A stretch of 61,319 bases of DNA from Crocosphaera chwakensis CCY0110 (lineage in GTDB: Bacteria; Cyanobacteriota; Cyanobacteriia; Cyanobacteriales; Microcystaceae): positions 1 through 61,319 of the forward strand of contig NZ_AAXW01000027.1 of NCBI RefSeq assembly GCF_000169335.1, read 5' to 3'. Below, piece after piece: positions 45,437 to 55,142 of this stretch (its first letter is position 1; each line of letters starts with the position of its first letter). Made by a program: the position numbers and the translations under genes. The notes under the pieces are model-generated. The model made no database searches. It was not told where the DNA came from and saw only the letters and a program-made list of their open reading frames with translations.

Positions 45437-47035
45437 TTAGCCTACAGGAGTAGCAGGTAAGGGTCCTCCGGTGGTCACAAACATGGCGATCGCGAAATCA
45501 CTACTATCTAACAGTGTTTTATTGCTCAAGGTAGCAAATTGACCTCCACTCCCTAAGCCAGCGATCGCACCATCAGCGTTATAAAAAAGGTTGCCTGTTG
45601 TTGTATTATAAACAATCAAAGCATTGCTACTACCAGCTAAACTCGCCTCAACGGAGCTAGAACTATTAATTGTGGCAAATTCATGAGCCTTAAGGGTTAA
45701 ATCGCCATTTCTAGTTAATTGATTAAACGTTTTTTGAGATAAAAGAAGGCGATCGCTACCTTTGGTAAAATCAGTTATGGTATCGATACCGACATCGCCA
45801 AAGCCAGAAAAACCACCAAAGATCAAGTTGTCGTTACCAGCACCACCAGTAAGGGTATCATTACCAGCACCGCCATTAAGGATATCATTACCAGTACCGC
45901 CATTAAGGATATCATTACCAGCATCACCAGTAAGGATATCATTGCCAGCAGCACCATTGAGGGTATCATTCCCTGCACCACCTGCCAAAGTGTCATTACC
46001 TGATTTACCGAAGAGATTATCATTAAAGCTCGTACCAATCACATTAAACTGTGCAATATTGTTATATCTGAGAATGATTTGACTACCCGAAAGCGTCTGG
46101 ATAACTGATGAATTATTAGGCATATTAATGCCTGAGCCATTGACAAAATTGCCATGAGTCGCGTTACTATAATCTAGGATGAGAGTATTATTGCCCGATT
46201 CACCATCTACCTCTCGATCAAAGATATTATTGGTGAAAAAGAGCTTAATCGTATCATTTCCAGCCCCTGTTCTAATGTTTTTAATGACTCCTGATGTATT
46301 GGCACCATTGGCGATGATCGTATCATTACCACTTCCTAACCAAATGGTATCTAATTCCTCAAAATTTCTGACTTGGGCTGTTGTATTGCTTTGGAGTTGA
46401 AAGTTTTGTACAGTAAGATTTAAGGTTACATCAGTGTTTACAAATGCAAAATATAAGCTGAGGCGATCGTAACCTATTCCACCATCGAGAATATCGTAAC
46501 CACCACCATTGGGTACAGGATCAAGATAACTACCATTAGAAATGATATCGTTACCAGCACCGCCATTAATAATATCAGTATCTCCTCTCCCGTTTAAAAT
46601 GTCATCGAACTGTGTACCCGTAATGTTGAAACGTTCAAAATTAAGACCTGTGAGAACTTCAACTGCGCCTGAGCGAGTTACAATGTCACTAACAAAACTT
46701 CTATGGGTTAGTTGGATACCTGTATGATAATTAGTGTAATCTGCAACTAAAGTATCAATACCTGAACCGCCATTAGCATATCCGAATTGGGTGTAAATGA
46801 CATCATTCCCTTCTTCTCCATAAATTTCGTCAACACCACCATTACTGTAGATAGTATCATTACCCCCTCGACCATAAATGATCTCATCAAAAATCGTACC
46901 AGGAATAGTATCATTGCCTTCAGTTCCTATAATGGTAGGTAAGCTGGTTGGCTCATCAGGGGGAAGAATTGGCTCTTCTTCTAGTCCTGAAGGTAATAAG
47001 CTATCCACATCGGAGTCTTCGTTAATTAATAGCAT
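45437..47035 (-). CDS. RTX-type calcium-binding secreted protein
   Basis: 532 residues with glycine-aspartate nonapeptides GGxGxDxUx in two groups (about residues 50-90 and 345-405), which form Ca2+-binding beta-rolls. A C-terminal segment of the type found in cyanobacterial type I-secreted proteins follows (GIDTITDFTKGSDRLLLSQK, ALIVYNTTTGNLFYNADG). No catalytic domain is visible. It would be exported by a type I system and act as a surface or matrix protein. No signal peptide, as expected. Start ATG 47035. Confidence 0.87.
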   Translation of the reverse strand: MLLINEDSDVDSLLPSGLEEEPILPPDEPTSLPTIIGTEGNDTIPGTIFDEIIYGRGGNDTIYSNGGVDEIYGEEGNDVIYTQFGYANGGSGIDTLVADYTNYHTGIQLTHRSFVSDIVTRSGAVEVLTGLNFERFNITGTQFDDILNGRGDTDIINGGAGNDIISNGSYLDPVPNGGGYDILDGGIGYDRLSLYFAFVNTDVTLNLTVQNFQLQSNTTAQVRNFEELDTIWLGSGNDTIIANGANTSGVIKNIRTGAGNDTIKLFFTNNIFDREVDGESGNNTLILDYSNATHGNFVNGSGINMPNNSSVIQTLSGSQIILRYNNIAQFNVIGTSFNDNLFGKSGNDTLAGGAGNDTLNGAAGNDILTGDAGNDILNGGTGNDILNGGAGNDTLTGGAGNDNLIFGGFSGFGDVGIDTITDFTKGSDRLLLSQKTFNQLTRNGDLTLKAHEFATINSSSSVEASLAGSSNALIVYNTTTGNLFYNADGAIAGLGSGGQFATLSNKTLLDSSDFAIAMFVTTGGPLPATPVG

Positions 47036-47124
47036 ACGGATAAACTGCCCTGAGAAAGATTAGATTCTTATCATAATAATCACCTTCAGGCAAAATGGGG
47101 GGACTTTGGAAAAAGTTTTGCACT

Positions 47125-47982
47125 TTATTCCTCATTCCTAACAGGTATTCTCTCTAAAATTCTCTCTCCGAATACTTTGTCTAATTCTAAATAATCTAAG
47201 TGAACGTAACCAATATGACAGTGACAGGTTTCATTCGTGCAAAGACGATCGCCTAAAACACTTTCCCAGTTGGAATGATAGATATTACCAATGGGTTGTT
47301 TGATAAAATGACAGCGACGCATATTTCCATCGCCATCTACAGAAATAACAGATTTACCTGCTTTACAAGAGCGATCGCGAGAAGGATAATGATGGGTGTT
47401 GAGAGGAAACAAAGGATCGATCGCTTCAAAAAATTCTAAGTCAGCTTTACTCATGTTAGGTAATTCTTTTTTTACCGCATTAATCCACAGATAAACATCA
47501 TCTGGTAGTTCTTGGCGCAAAGTTGCAATTTCTGATTTAAACTGAGGAAAACCAACAACCCCTGCACTAAAGGATACTTGACGGCGATACAACTCTAGAC
47601 ATTGAGACAAGTAGCGATCGCGTTTTACCCATTCTGGATGAAAGGTTGCCCACAGTGCTAGTTTATTTTTATCACAGTCTTCTACCCAATCTAGTTTGCA
47701 AGATAAGTTAGTTTGAATTGCTGCTTTTTTTACATTAGGTAAGTTGGTTAGTCTAATTAATGCTTGTTGATACCAATCATGTATTAAGGCTTCTCCCCAA
47801 GGAGTAAATAAAATAGAAAAATCATGTTGTTGATTTTGCTCTATCCAATTAATAAATTTAGTTAATTCCTGTTTGTCTTTAGCTAATTCTATGGCTGACT
47901 GTTGTTTTTTGGCAAAGGGACAATATTGACAACCATAGTTACAACTAATTAGTGATCCGCGATAGAGAATTGATAAGTGCAT
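47125..47982 (-). CDS. Radical SAM protein, STM4011 family
   Basis: Radical SAM enzyme. The [4Fe-4S]-binding Cys triad is CNYGCQYCPF (C-x3-C-x2-C, about residues 13-20). A C-terminal Cys-rich segment (CKAGKSVISVDGDGNMRRCH and CTNETCHCH) could bind an auxiliary cluster, as in SPASM-like enzymes. I start it at ATG 47982 (MHLSILYRGS); the longer frame adds a low-complexity stretch. In Salmonella the homologous STM4011 sits beside STM4015, a leucine-rich protein. Here too it follows an STM4015-like gene (60 bp), so the link is conserved. The substrate is unknown; the neighbouring scaffold proteins are candidates. Confidence 0.82.
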   Translation of the reverse strand: MHLSILYRGSLISCNYGCQYCPFAKKQQSAIELAKDKQELTKFINWIEQNQQHDFSILFTPWGEALIHDWYQQALIRLTNLPNVKKAAIQTNLSCKLDWVEDCDKNKLALWATFHPEWVKRDRYLSQCLELYRRQVSFSAGVVGFPQFKSEIATLRQELPDDVYLWINAVKKELPNMSKADLEFFEAIDPLFPLNTHHYPSRDRSCKAGKSVISVDGDGNMRRCHFIKQPIGNIYHSNWESVLGDRLCTNETCHCHIGYVHLDYLELDKVFGERILERIPVRNEE

Positions 47983-48041
47983 TATGAGGAAAGGATGAAT
48001 GATGAACAATAAATAATGATGAATTATGAATGATGGCAAAA

Positions 48042-49322
48042 TTATTCATATAAAGCCAAATAACGATCTGTTCCGTAATTTTCATTGTAATAATATATGT
48101 CTTGTGGTTCGGCAATAACATTACAATTAAGTTGCGATAATTTATTCACCATTTCTGGAGATAATAAATTCATGGAAACATTAAGCGTATGAAGATTATT
48201 AATAGCAGGACAATTTAGTAATATTTCTGCACCTTTATCTGTTAAAGTACCTCTAGAAAGATTAAGCATTCTTAAACGTTTTATTATTGGTGAATTTTTA
48301 AGAAAATCAATCAGATCATCAGCCCATTCACAACTACATAAGCCTAAATATTTTAGATTAGGAAAATGATCTTCAAATAATAGTGGCATCAATAAATCAT
48401 TTAAAAATTCAATATCGTTTCTTCTTCCACGATATTTTTTCCTTCTATAATCACGATTTTTTCCTAACCATAATTCTAAATATTCTAATTCTGGCAAATC
48501 AAGAAGCATAATATTTTTCAAAACATAATCGCTTAAACTTCTAGCTTCAACAATTAAACTTTTTAAACAGTTGTGTTGTATATGACTAAAATCTAATCCA
48601 CCATGACATTGAAGTTGTAAAAGCTCTAATTTGGGATAAGCTTCTAAAAGAGGTCTAATTTCATCCATCCAAATTTTATATCTTTTATAGTCACTTCGAG
48701 AACCCAAAGCATAACCATCTGAAGTCTCATCAGCTAAAAATAAGGCTTTAAGATTTGGTAATTGTTCATGTGCATCTAGTAATAAATTGACACATTCTTT
48801 GTAAGATAAGGATTCTCCTCTATCATAATCATACCAATCTGACCACATTGGACAATATAAAGCCTCAATTTTGCTTCCTTGAGGTTCTATTATTTCGAGT
48901 TCAGAAATAATATTATTAAATTGTCTTAAATCGATTCTATATGAAGTGTCAACAGGATCGTCTAAATAAAATTCTAAATTAAAATCTTTCAAATTCCAGT
49001 CGCTAAATTGAACAAAAAGAGAACTTAGATCGTAATTTAATAATGCTTGTTCTGCTTTTACTGTTTTATGATTTCTGAGAATATTAACAGCGTGTTTTCT
49101 TGTTTCTTGAGAAGGATTAGATAAAGCATGAATAACTAAATCTAATCCTTCATCTTTATAAGCGATCGCATCACTTAACGCAGATTTAATTACCTCAATA
49201 TTATTGCTCTCTAATCGTCTTTTAACTCCTGTTATTCCTCCCAATACTAAACCATTAACAGGAGGTGGATTATTTCCACCTAAAACTAAATCGTACTTTT
49301 TAGGTTGATTTTTTTCATTCAT
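48042..49322 (-). CDS. LVLGG-module protein with leucine-rich repeats (STM4015-like)
   Basis: 426 residues. Residues about 10-36 are the shared module (YDLVLGGNNPPP, NGLVLGG, VKRRLE). Residues 37-95 are HEAT-like helices (SDAIAYKDEGLDLVIHALSN). Residues about 165-410 are irregular leucine-rich repeats (LPNLKALFLADETS, FPNLKYLGLCSCEW, LRMLNLSRGTLTDKGAEILL). The last part and the terminal ALYE resemble the STM4015 family. It lies between a pentapeptide-repeat paralog (53 bp upstream) and the radical SAM gene. Role unknown; the module may be a common tag. Confidence 0.83.
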   Translation of the reverse strand: MNEKNQPKKYDLVLGGNNPPPVNGLVLGGITGVKRRLESNNIEVIKSALSDAIAYKDEGLDLVIHALSNPSQETRKHAVNILRNHKTVKAEQALLNYDLSSLFVQFSDWNLKDFNLEFYLDDPVDTSYRIDLRQFNNIISELEIIEPQGSKIEALYCPMWSDWYDYDRGESLSYKECVNLLLDAHEQLPNLKALFLADETSDGYALGSRSDYKRYKIWMDEIRPLLEAYPKLELLQLQCHGGLDFSHIQHNCLKSLIVEARSLSDYVLKNIMLLDLPELEYLELWLGKNRDYRRKKYRGRRNDIEFLNDLLMPLLFEDHFPNLKYLGLCSCEWADDLIDFLKNSPIIKRLRMLNLSRGTLTDKGAEILLNCPAINNLHTLNVSMNLLSPEMVNKLSQLNCNVIAEPQDIYYYNENYGTDRYLALYE

Positions 49323-49375
49323 CTTTCATTACCCATCTGATTGTATTTATTTTATAAGCGATCGCATTTTATTTT

Positions 49376-50281
49376 TTATTCCCAGCTACCTTCATAATAG
49401 CTATCTCCTTCATGATAGGGATCGTAATCGCAAAGTACAGTACCTCTTATAGCAGCACCTTCAAGATTAGCCCCATCTAAAATAGCTCCTTCTAATTTGG
49501 CATGAGCGAGATTAGCTACACTTAGATCGGCATTAGTTAAATTAGCATTTTTGAGATTTATCACTTTAAGATTAGCATCAGAAAAATTAGTATCAGTTAA
49601 GTTGGCATTATCTAGATTTACATTCCAAAAATCTGCACCAGAAAAATCTCCACCTGTAAGATTTTTGTCTCTAAAATCTATTTTGTATAAATCCGAGCCA
49701 TTAAATTTTACTTCATATAAATTTGCCTCACTAAAATCTATATTCTGGAGTTTTGCATTAGAAAAATTTGCATTTTTAAGATTAGCTTTTGAGAAATTTA
49801 TATTTTTTAATTTTGCTTCTTCAAAATTCGCTTCTTCAAGATTAGCTTCACTAAAATTTAACCCTTCCAATTCAATTCCAGTAAAATCTGCTTGGCTAAA
49901 ATCCACTCCTTGAAAATCAATTTGTAAGTTAGGATTTTCAGATCGCCATTTTTCCCATCTGTAGACGCTATCTTTAAGCAAATACGGTAAATATTTTAGT
50001 AATTCTTTTTGTCTTGCCGAGATAAATGTATTCCAAAGTAAATTAAATGTTTCCCAAAGTACATTACCCGATCTAGTTTCAATAATTTCAAATAATAAAT
50101 TTTCTCCCTCTTTTCCATAATTAATTGCATCTTTAATCGCAGCAATTACAACTTCTTCCTTATCGCTAGCTAAACGACGTTTAACTCCCTCAATACCACC
50201 CAATACCAAACCATCAACAGGAGGCGGATTATTCCCCCCTAATACCAAATCATATTCTCTGGGTTGCTTTTCCTGACTCAT
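49376..50281 (-). CDS. LVLGG-module protein with pentapeptide repeats
   Basis: 301 residues. Module at about 10-36 (YDLVLGGNNPPPVDGLVLGG, IEGVKRRLAS), a short helical stretch to about 110, then A(D/N)LXX pentapeptides from about 122 to 285 (FSQADFTGIE, LEEANFEEAKLKNINFSKAN, and on) forming a right-handed quadrilateral beta-helix. It ends with an acidic tail (SYYEGSWE). It starts ATG 50281, 41 bp after the Hsp70-like gene. Pentapeptide helices mimic DNA or bind proteins, but no partner can be named. Confidence 0.86.
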   Translation of the reverse strand: MSQEKQPREYDLVLGGNNPPPVDGLVLGGIEGVKRRLASDKEEVVIAAIKDAINYGKEGENLLFEIIETRSGNVLWETFNLLWNTFISARQKELLKYLPYLLKDSVYRWEKWRSENPNLQIDFQGVDFSQADFTGIELEGLNFSEANLEEANFEEAKLKNINFSKANLKNANFSNAKLQNIDFSEANLYEVKFNGSDLYKIDFRDKNLTGGDFSGADFWNVNLDNANLTDTNFSDANLKVINLKNANLTNADLSVANLAHAKLEGAILDGANLEGAAIRGTVLCDYDPYHEGDSYYEGSWE

Positions 50282-50322
50282 AATGTATTCCTCATCATTG
50301 ATAATTTATTATTCCCAATTTT

Positions 50323-51882
50323 TTATTTTAAATTAGCAATCACTCCTCTTTCCACTAATACCCTTCCCGTTAATAAATCCTTTACCGTTGCTAAAAGTAC
50401 CCGATTGTTATCGACAGCAAAATCAACCGCAATGCGATCTATTCCCACTTCTCCAGGGGGATCGAGATGCGCTAGACAAATAGAATTGCGATCGCCTTCT
50501 AAAGAGCTATACTGGTTTGAGGAGCGTAACTCACCACTTGTCATTCTTCCTTCGGTATCAAAACTAACCTCAGCTTGCGATACTTGCGCTACTTCCCCAA
50601 TATCGAGACGGATTTCTGTTTGTCCTTCTGTCGCAACTTGAAGGGTTAAAGGTTTATCGGTAGTACAGGGATATTTAATACCAGCATCGAAGATATTAAC
50701 GTAAGTATAACTTTTAGTTTGAGGTTCCCAGAGACGAATAGCGTAACTGTGACGTAGATAATCGTCTATTTCAGTAATTTGACTTAAAGCTAATGCACCA
50801 TGACAAACAGCTTCAAAAGGTTTATCTAACCTAACTTTTTTCTTGCCAAAATAAGAAATAACTAATTGCTGTACTGCAGGAATTAATGAGCTACCACCTA
50901 CTAATAGAACCTGTTCGATATCGCCTTTATTAATACCTTTACCTAAGGCGATCGCAACTATTTCATCTAAAGCATTGCGTAACTGTTCTAATAATTGCTG
51001 TTGTTCTAATATTTCTTCTAGTTTATCTCGGTCTAATTCTAAGTCATAAGACATAAAGTTTTCATCATCAAACCAGCTTTCTTTCGCTTTTTCCTCTTTA
51101 GAAAGACGAATTTTTAGCTTTTCTGCTATTTCTAATAAATTTTGCCAGCCAATTTTACCGACTGATTCTCTTGATGTATTAATAGAACGTAAATAATCTT
51201 CCACTATCCAGGTATCGATATCTTCTCCTCCCACATAAGCATCAGATTTAGCAATTACTTCTGCTTTTAAAGTCTCGGTTTCTGAAGCATTAAAGACAGT
51301 ACGAACCAAACTTAAATCGAGCGTACCGCCACCAAAATCTAAGGTTAATACTAAAGAACCAGGTTTTTGAATAGCATAGCCTAAAGCAGCAGCAGTAGAT
51401 TCATCGATTAATTGTACTTCTGTTTCTAAGCTATTACCTAAGTCTCGAAACCAATCTAGATATCTTTCAAATGCACCAATAGGAACACTAAAAATAACTT
51501 TTGATGGCTCTATATTTTGTTGTTTGATCTGTTGCCATATTTGTTTAATAAATAGTTCGGATACTAATTTTGCTGTATAGCTTTGATTATCTAATTGTTT
51601 TGGTGGTGCTTGAAAATCGGCTGCTAAATCCCGTTTAAAGGCTTTGAATAAGCGCTCGGGTTGAGCTAGTCCTAAACGCTGTCCTCGGACTTTTTCTCCT
51701 AACATTAATTGGTTAGCTTCTTTGATAAAAACGAGAGTAGCGTACAGCGATCGTTTAGTTTTTCCGTGTATACTATAGTAATAACGAGAATTCCGATAAT
51801 CTAATAGTGTGCTGCTTTGTGTCGGGTCTATAATACTAACTACGGTATTACTTGTGCCAAAGTCGATTGCGATAATAGTCAT
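50323..51882 (-). CDS. Hsp70-like (DnaK-family) ATPase
   Basis: 519 residues. Actin-like ATPase domain with phosphate-1 IAIDFGTSNTVV (about 4-15), phosphate-2 LTLDFGGGTLDLSL, and adenosine motif VLLVGGSSLIPAV (about 327-339). The region after about 380 is a reduced beta substrate-like domain with no full helical lid, so it is shorter than DnaK (about 640). A divergent Hsp70 in an operon with a GrpE-like protein and module proteins suggests a dedicated chaperone. Start ATG 51882. Confidence 0.9.
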   Translation of the reverse strand: MTIIAIDFGTSNTVVSIIDPTQSSTLLDYRNSRYYYSIHGKTKRSLYATLVFIKEANQLMLGEKVRGQRLGLAQPERLFKAFKRDLAADFQAPPKQLDNQSYTAKLVSELFIKQIWQQIKQQNIEPSKVIFSVPIGAFERYLDWFRDLGNSLETEVQLIDESTAAALGYAIQKPGSLVLTLDFGGGTLDLSLVRTVFNASETETLKAEVIAKSDAYVGGEDIDTWIVEDYLRSINTSRESVGKIGWQNLLEIAEKLKIRLSKEEKAKESWFDDENFMSYDLELDRDKLEEILEQQQLLEQLRNALDEIVAIALGKGINKGDIEQVLLVGGSSLIPAVQQLVISYFGKKKVRLDKPFEAVCHGALALSQITEIDDYLRHSYAIRLWEPQTKSYTYVNIFDAGIKYPCTTDKPLTLQVATEGQTEIRLDIGEVAQVSQAEVSFDTEGRMTSGELRSSNQYSSLEGDRNSICLAHLDPPGEVGIDRIAVDFAVDNNRVLLATVKDLLTGRVLVERGVIANLK

Positions 51883-51946
51883 TGGGGAAAGGATAAGTTA
51901 GGAATGATCAAACTTTAATCTTATTGTTCCCTAAAGCGATGAAAGA

Positions 51947-53299
51947 TTATAATTTAACTTGCCAGAGTTTTAGATTAGGTATAGTGTTATGAAGGGTCAA
52001 ATTTCCGCTGCGGGTTGTTATTATATCAACTCCTTTGGTAACAATAGTATTACCATCTGGACTTATTGCAATTCCACATATTTTCTCGTGGTTTAAAGTA
52101 GCTAAATGTCGCTCTGTTTTAGTGTTAAAGATTTTTATCTCGTTTATATATTGTGGATATGGCTCGTATTTTGCACAAGCTAGAATACTTCCATCTGAAT
52201 TAACACTAAAGAAATCTGAAGGATCACTAGCTTTTAATTGTATTAGACCATTATTATTCGGCAAGCTACTATTAGTCACAATATTATAATCACTCTTAGT
52301 ACAAACAATATTTTCTCCAGTTTTGATATCCCATTCTTGAATTGTTCCATCTTCACTAGCTGTAGCTAAAATACTACTATCATTATCAATTGCTAGAGAA
52401 GTAACTTTTTTAGTATTTCCTTTCAATATGTGTAGCTTTTTACCTGTTTTTAAATCCCAGAGTATTATTGAATTATCTTTTTGATTTGGTTCAATCATGG
52501 TTTGACTGCTAGTAGCTAAGATTTTTCGATCTTTACTAATAGCAGTATTAACTCTCACTGTTCCAAAGTTGGAATGTCCATATAAGGTACGAATAATTTG
52601 CTTTTTACTTACATAGTCGATTTTTGAATCATCATACAAAGTATCAACTTCTTTTCTGCTAATTCCAGTAGATAAATCGATTATTTCAATTTGATTGCAG
52701 CAAAAATTATCTTTTGGCGTACCAGTAACAATTAAAGTGTTAGTTTCTGGGTGTATATATAAAGAAGCAATACGATCAGGAACATTTGAAATAAAGTATT
52801 GTTCTGATAATAATTCTAGTTCTGGTAACTTTGTTATTTGCGATTGACTTAAATTCCATTCTACATATCTAATCACATTTTCTCCTGAGACAAACTCAAA
52901 ATCAGAAACGCAATATAATAGCTTTGTTTGATTAAAAATAATAAAACCACCAGTTCTATCTGGTATTTTCACGTCATAAATACATTCAAAAAAGCGATAG
53001 GGATTAAAATTTAGTATTGCATCTTTTACTCTAGGTTCTTTTCTAGATCGTAATATTAGATAAGCATTTATTCTTACTCGATCTGATTCATCTTCTAAAG
53101 CCTTAATTACTAAATCTAAACCTTCATCACCATATTTAATAGCATCAGATAATGCAGCAATTCTTACCTTAACATCATCACTTGCTAAACGTTTTTTGAC
53201 TCCTTCAATACCACCTAATACTAAACCATCAGTAGGAGATGGATTATTACCACCTAGAACAAGATCGGATGGTTGTGGTTGCTTCGATTGATCATTCAT
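51947..53299 (-). CDS. LVLGG-module protein with WD40 repeats
   Basis: 450 residues. Module at about 11-37 (SDLVLGGNNPSP, LVLGGIEGVKKRLAS), HEAT-like helices to about 100 (YGDEGLDLVIKALEDESDRV), then a beta-propeller with WD-type blades (IILWDLKTGKKLHILKGNTK, ATASEDGTIQEWDIKTGEN, LATLNHEKICGIAISPDGN). Blades are poorly conserved in the first half. It starts ATG 53299; the Hsp70-like gene follows after 64 bp. Propellers act as protein-binding platforms. Confidence 0.87.
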   Translation of the reverse strand: MNDQSKQPQPSDLVLGGNNPSPTDGLVLGGIEGVKKRLASDDVKVRIAALSDAIKYGDEGLDLVIKALEDESDRVRINAYLILRSRKEPRVKDAILNFNPYRFFECIYDVKIPDRTGGFIIFNQTKLLYCVSDFEFVSGENVIRYVEWNLSQSQITKLPELELLSEQYFISNVPDRIASLYIHPETNTLIVTGTPKDNFCCNQIEIIDLSTGISRKEVDTLYDDSKIDYVSKKQIIRTLYGHSNFGTVRVNTAISKDRKILATSSQTMIEPNQKDNSIILWDLKTGKKLHILKGNTKKVTSLAIDNDSSILATASEDGTIQEWDIKTGENIVCTKSDYNIVTNSSLPNNNGLIQLKASDPSDFFSVNSDGSILACAKYEPYPQYINEIKIFNTKTERHLATLNHEKICGIAISPDGNTIVTKGVDIITTRSGNLTLHNTIPNLKLWQVKL

Positions 53300-53432
53300 C
53301 TTTACAGTAATTTATTTACAATTTACACATTGAGATATAAGCAATGCTTACTTATTATTCCCAAATATAAATGAAAGTTGCAACAAACAAAAAAAGTATC
53401 AAGTGCGATCGATTTTTAAATTCGTCAATTTA

Positions 53433-54617
53433 TTATTCATATCCTGGCTCATAATAATGCTGGTCGTCAAATAACGCACCTTTTAAATTAGAAGTTTTTA
53501 AATTAGGAGGAAACCTAGGACTGTTAATACTGCTAAATTTTGCTCCTTTAGTATTTGCTTTATCGAGATTATTATTACCAAAAGTACAGCGAGTAAAATT
53601 TGCACCTCTCACATCCAAACCAGTAAAATTTACTCCTGTCAAATCCGACCATCTAAAATCTGCCCCCCTTAAGTTAACACAATCGAATTTAACTCCTTTA
53701 AGATTAGATAACATCAATCTAATGTTTTCTAAATTAGAGTCTTTAAAAATTAAATTAGCGATACAATCAATACGGAAATCAGCACTTATTAAATTACAGT
53801 TATCAAAAACAACATTTTCAAAAGATGAACCATAAAAATAAATATTTTGAAGATTTACATTTTTAAAAGTTACATTTTTAAAGATTATATCTGAAAATGA
53901 GGTGTTAGAAAAAGAATAGCTGTGATCAATAAGCATATTTTGAATGCAAGCATTATTGCAAAAATCAGTATCCACAAAAATAGCATTACTTAAATTAACT
54001 TCATCTAATTCTGCTCCATAAAATAGTGCTTTAGTCAAATTAGCATTTTCTAAATTTGATTGTTTTATATTTGAACTGACAACGGTGGTATTCTTCAAAT
54101 TTATTTGACTTAAGTTTGTTTGAAAAAAATTAATCTCGTATAATAATAAGTTACTTAAATTAGCTTTCTTTAGATTAACTTTACTAAAATCTACTTGATG
54201 TAATTCTTTGTTGTATCCTATATTAATTGCTGATAAATTAATTTCAAAATTAGGCAATGTTTGTTTATATTCATTCCAACTATCTACATTCTTAGGGATA
54301 AAATCAGCAAAATATTCTAGTAATAGTTCCTTGTAAATCTTATTTTTAGTGTTTGAAAGTAAAACAGCAGCCAGCCATTGAATTTTATCATTTTCTGTAG
54401 CAATAAGATCGAGTAACCAAGCTTCTCCCGTTTCGCCATAAGCAAGAGCTTTTTGTAATATAGCTATTTTCTTTTCTTCGGAATTAGCATTATTAAATTG
54501 TAGTTTTAAACCTTCAATACCACCTAAAACTAAACCATCAGTAGGAGGTGGATTATTCCCACCTAAAACTAAATCGTATTCTTTAGGTTGTTTTTCTTCA
54601 TTCAATTCATCACTCAT
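53433..54617 (-). CDS. LVLGG-module protein with pentapeptide repeats (2)
   Basis: 394 residues. Module at about 14-40 (YDLVLGGNNPPPTDGLVLGG, IEGLKLQF), helices to about 110 (LAYGETGEAWLLDLIATEND), then degenerate pentapeptides (VNLKKANLSNLLLYEINFFQ, LENANLTKALFYGAELDEVN, LRGADFRWSDLTGVNFTGLD) to about 385 and an acidic tail. The start overlaps the end of the GrpE-like gene by 8 bp, so the two are translationally coupled. This is the longest pentapeptide member here. Confidence 0.86.
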   Translation of the reverse strand: MSDELNEEKQPKEYDLVLGGNNPPPTDGLVLGGIEGLKLQFNNANSEEKKIAILQKALAYGETGEAWLLDLIATENDKIQWLAAVLLSNTKNKIYKELLLEYFADFIPKNVDSWNEYKQTLPNFEINLSAINIGYNKELHQVDFSKVNLKKANLSNLLLYEINFFQTNLSQINLKNTTVVSSNIKQSNLENANLTKALFYGAELDEVNLSNAIFVDTDFCNNACIQNMLIDHSYSFSNTSFSDIIFKNVTFKNVNLQNIYFYGSSFENVVFDNCNLISADFRIDCIANLIFKDSNLENIRLMLSNLKGVKFDCVNLRGADFRWSDLTGVNFTGLDVRGANFTRCTFGNNNLDKANTKGAKFSSINSPRFPPNLKTSNLKGALFDDQHYYEPGYE

Positions 54618-55134
54618 CTTTCTTAACTGGTAATGTGCGACTTACTTTACTAGGACATACAATATTATCGTCAAAGCGATAGCCAATAAAGCGAATATAA
54701 ACAGTATCACCTTCTTTAATATCATCGGAATCTGCTTGATGAAGTTGAGGATTGTATTCTACTTCTTGCCAAGGTTCGCCAATGGTTTCATAGCCCCAAT
54801 CTGATAGTAAATTACCTAGAGGAGTAAATAAGGCGACTAAGTTTTTAGCTGGCAAATCTGGTTTGTGTTGTGCCATTTTTATAGCAGAAGGATAATTAGC
54901 TAAAAGGGTTTGCAACTTAGTGAAAAACTCTTGTTTTAAATCTTTGGTTGTTTGTTGCGATCGCTCATCTAATTCGACTCTTAATCTAGCGCATTGTTGT
55001 TGTAATTCAGCTATTTCTTCATCTTTTGCTTTAATAAGATCGGCCGATTTATTTTGAAAGTGGCGATCTAAGAAAAAATATAACATAGCAAAGGCGATCG
55101 CTACAAAAAATATAGCTAATAACAAGTAATTCAT
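54610..55134 (-). CDS. Membrane-anchored GrpE-like nucleotide exchange factor
   Basis: 174 residues. A single N-terminal membrane helix (YLLLAIFFVAIAFAMLYFFL) leads into a coiled coil (DEEIAELQQQCARLRVELDE). A GrpE-like beta-wing follows: EVEYNPQLHQADSDDIKEGD with the Asn-Pro-x-x-His motif, then VYIRFIGYRFDDNIVCPSKV, corresponding to the GrpE C terminus. It would eject ADP from a partner Hsp70; the Hsp70-like protein encoded 3 kb downstream in the same operon is the obvious candidate. The anchor would place the pair at a membrane. It ends inside the next gene (8-bp overlap). Confidence 0.78.
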   Translation of the reverse strand: MNYLLLAIFFVAIAFAMLYFFLDRHFQNKSADLIKAKDEEIAELQQQCARLRVELDERSQQTTKDLKQEFFTKLQTLLANYPSAIKMAQHKPDLPAKNLVALFTPLGNLLSDWGYETIGEPWQEVEYNPQLHQADSDDIKEGDTVYIRFIGYRFDDNIVCPSKVSRTLPVKKDE

Positions 55135-55142
55135 AATTTTGA

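Noticed and set aside
45762..46082. Plus-strand ORFs opposite the RTX gene
   Set aside because: They are repetitive mirror images of the glycine-aspartate repeats, with no ribosome-binding site.
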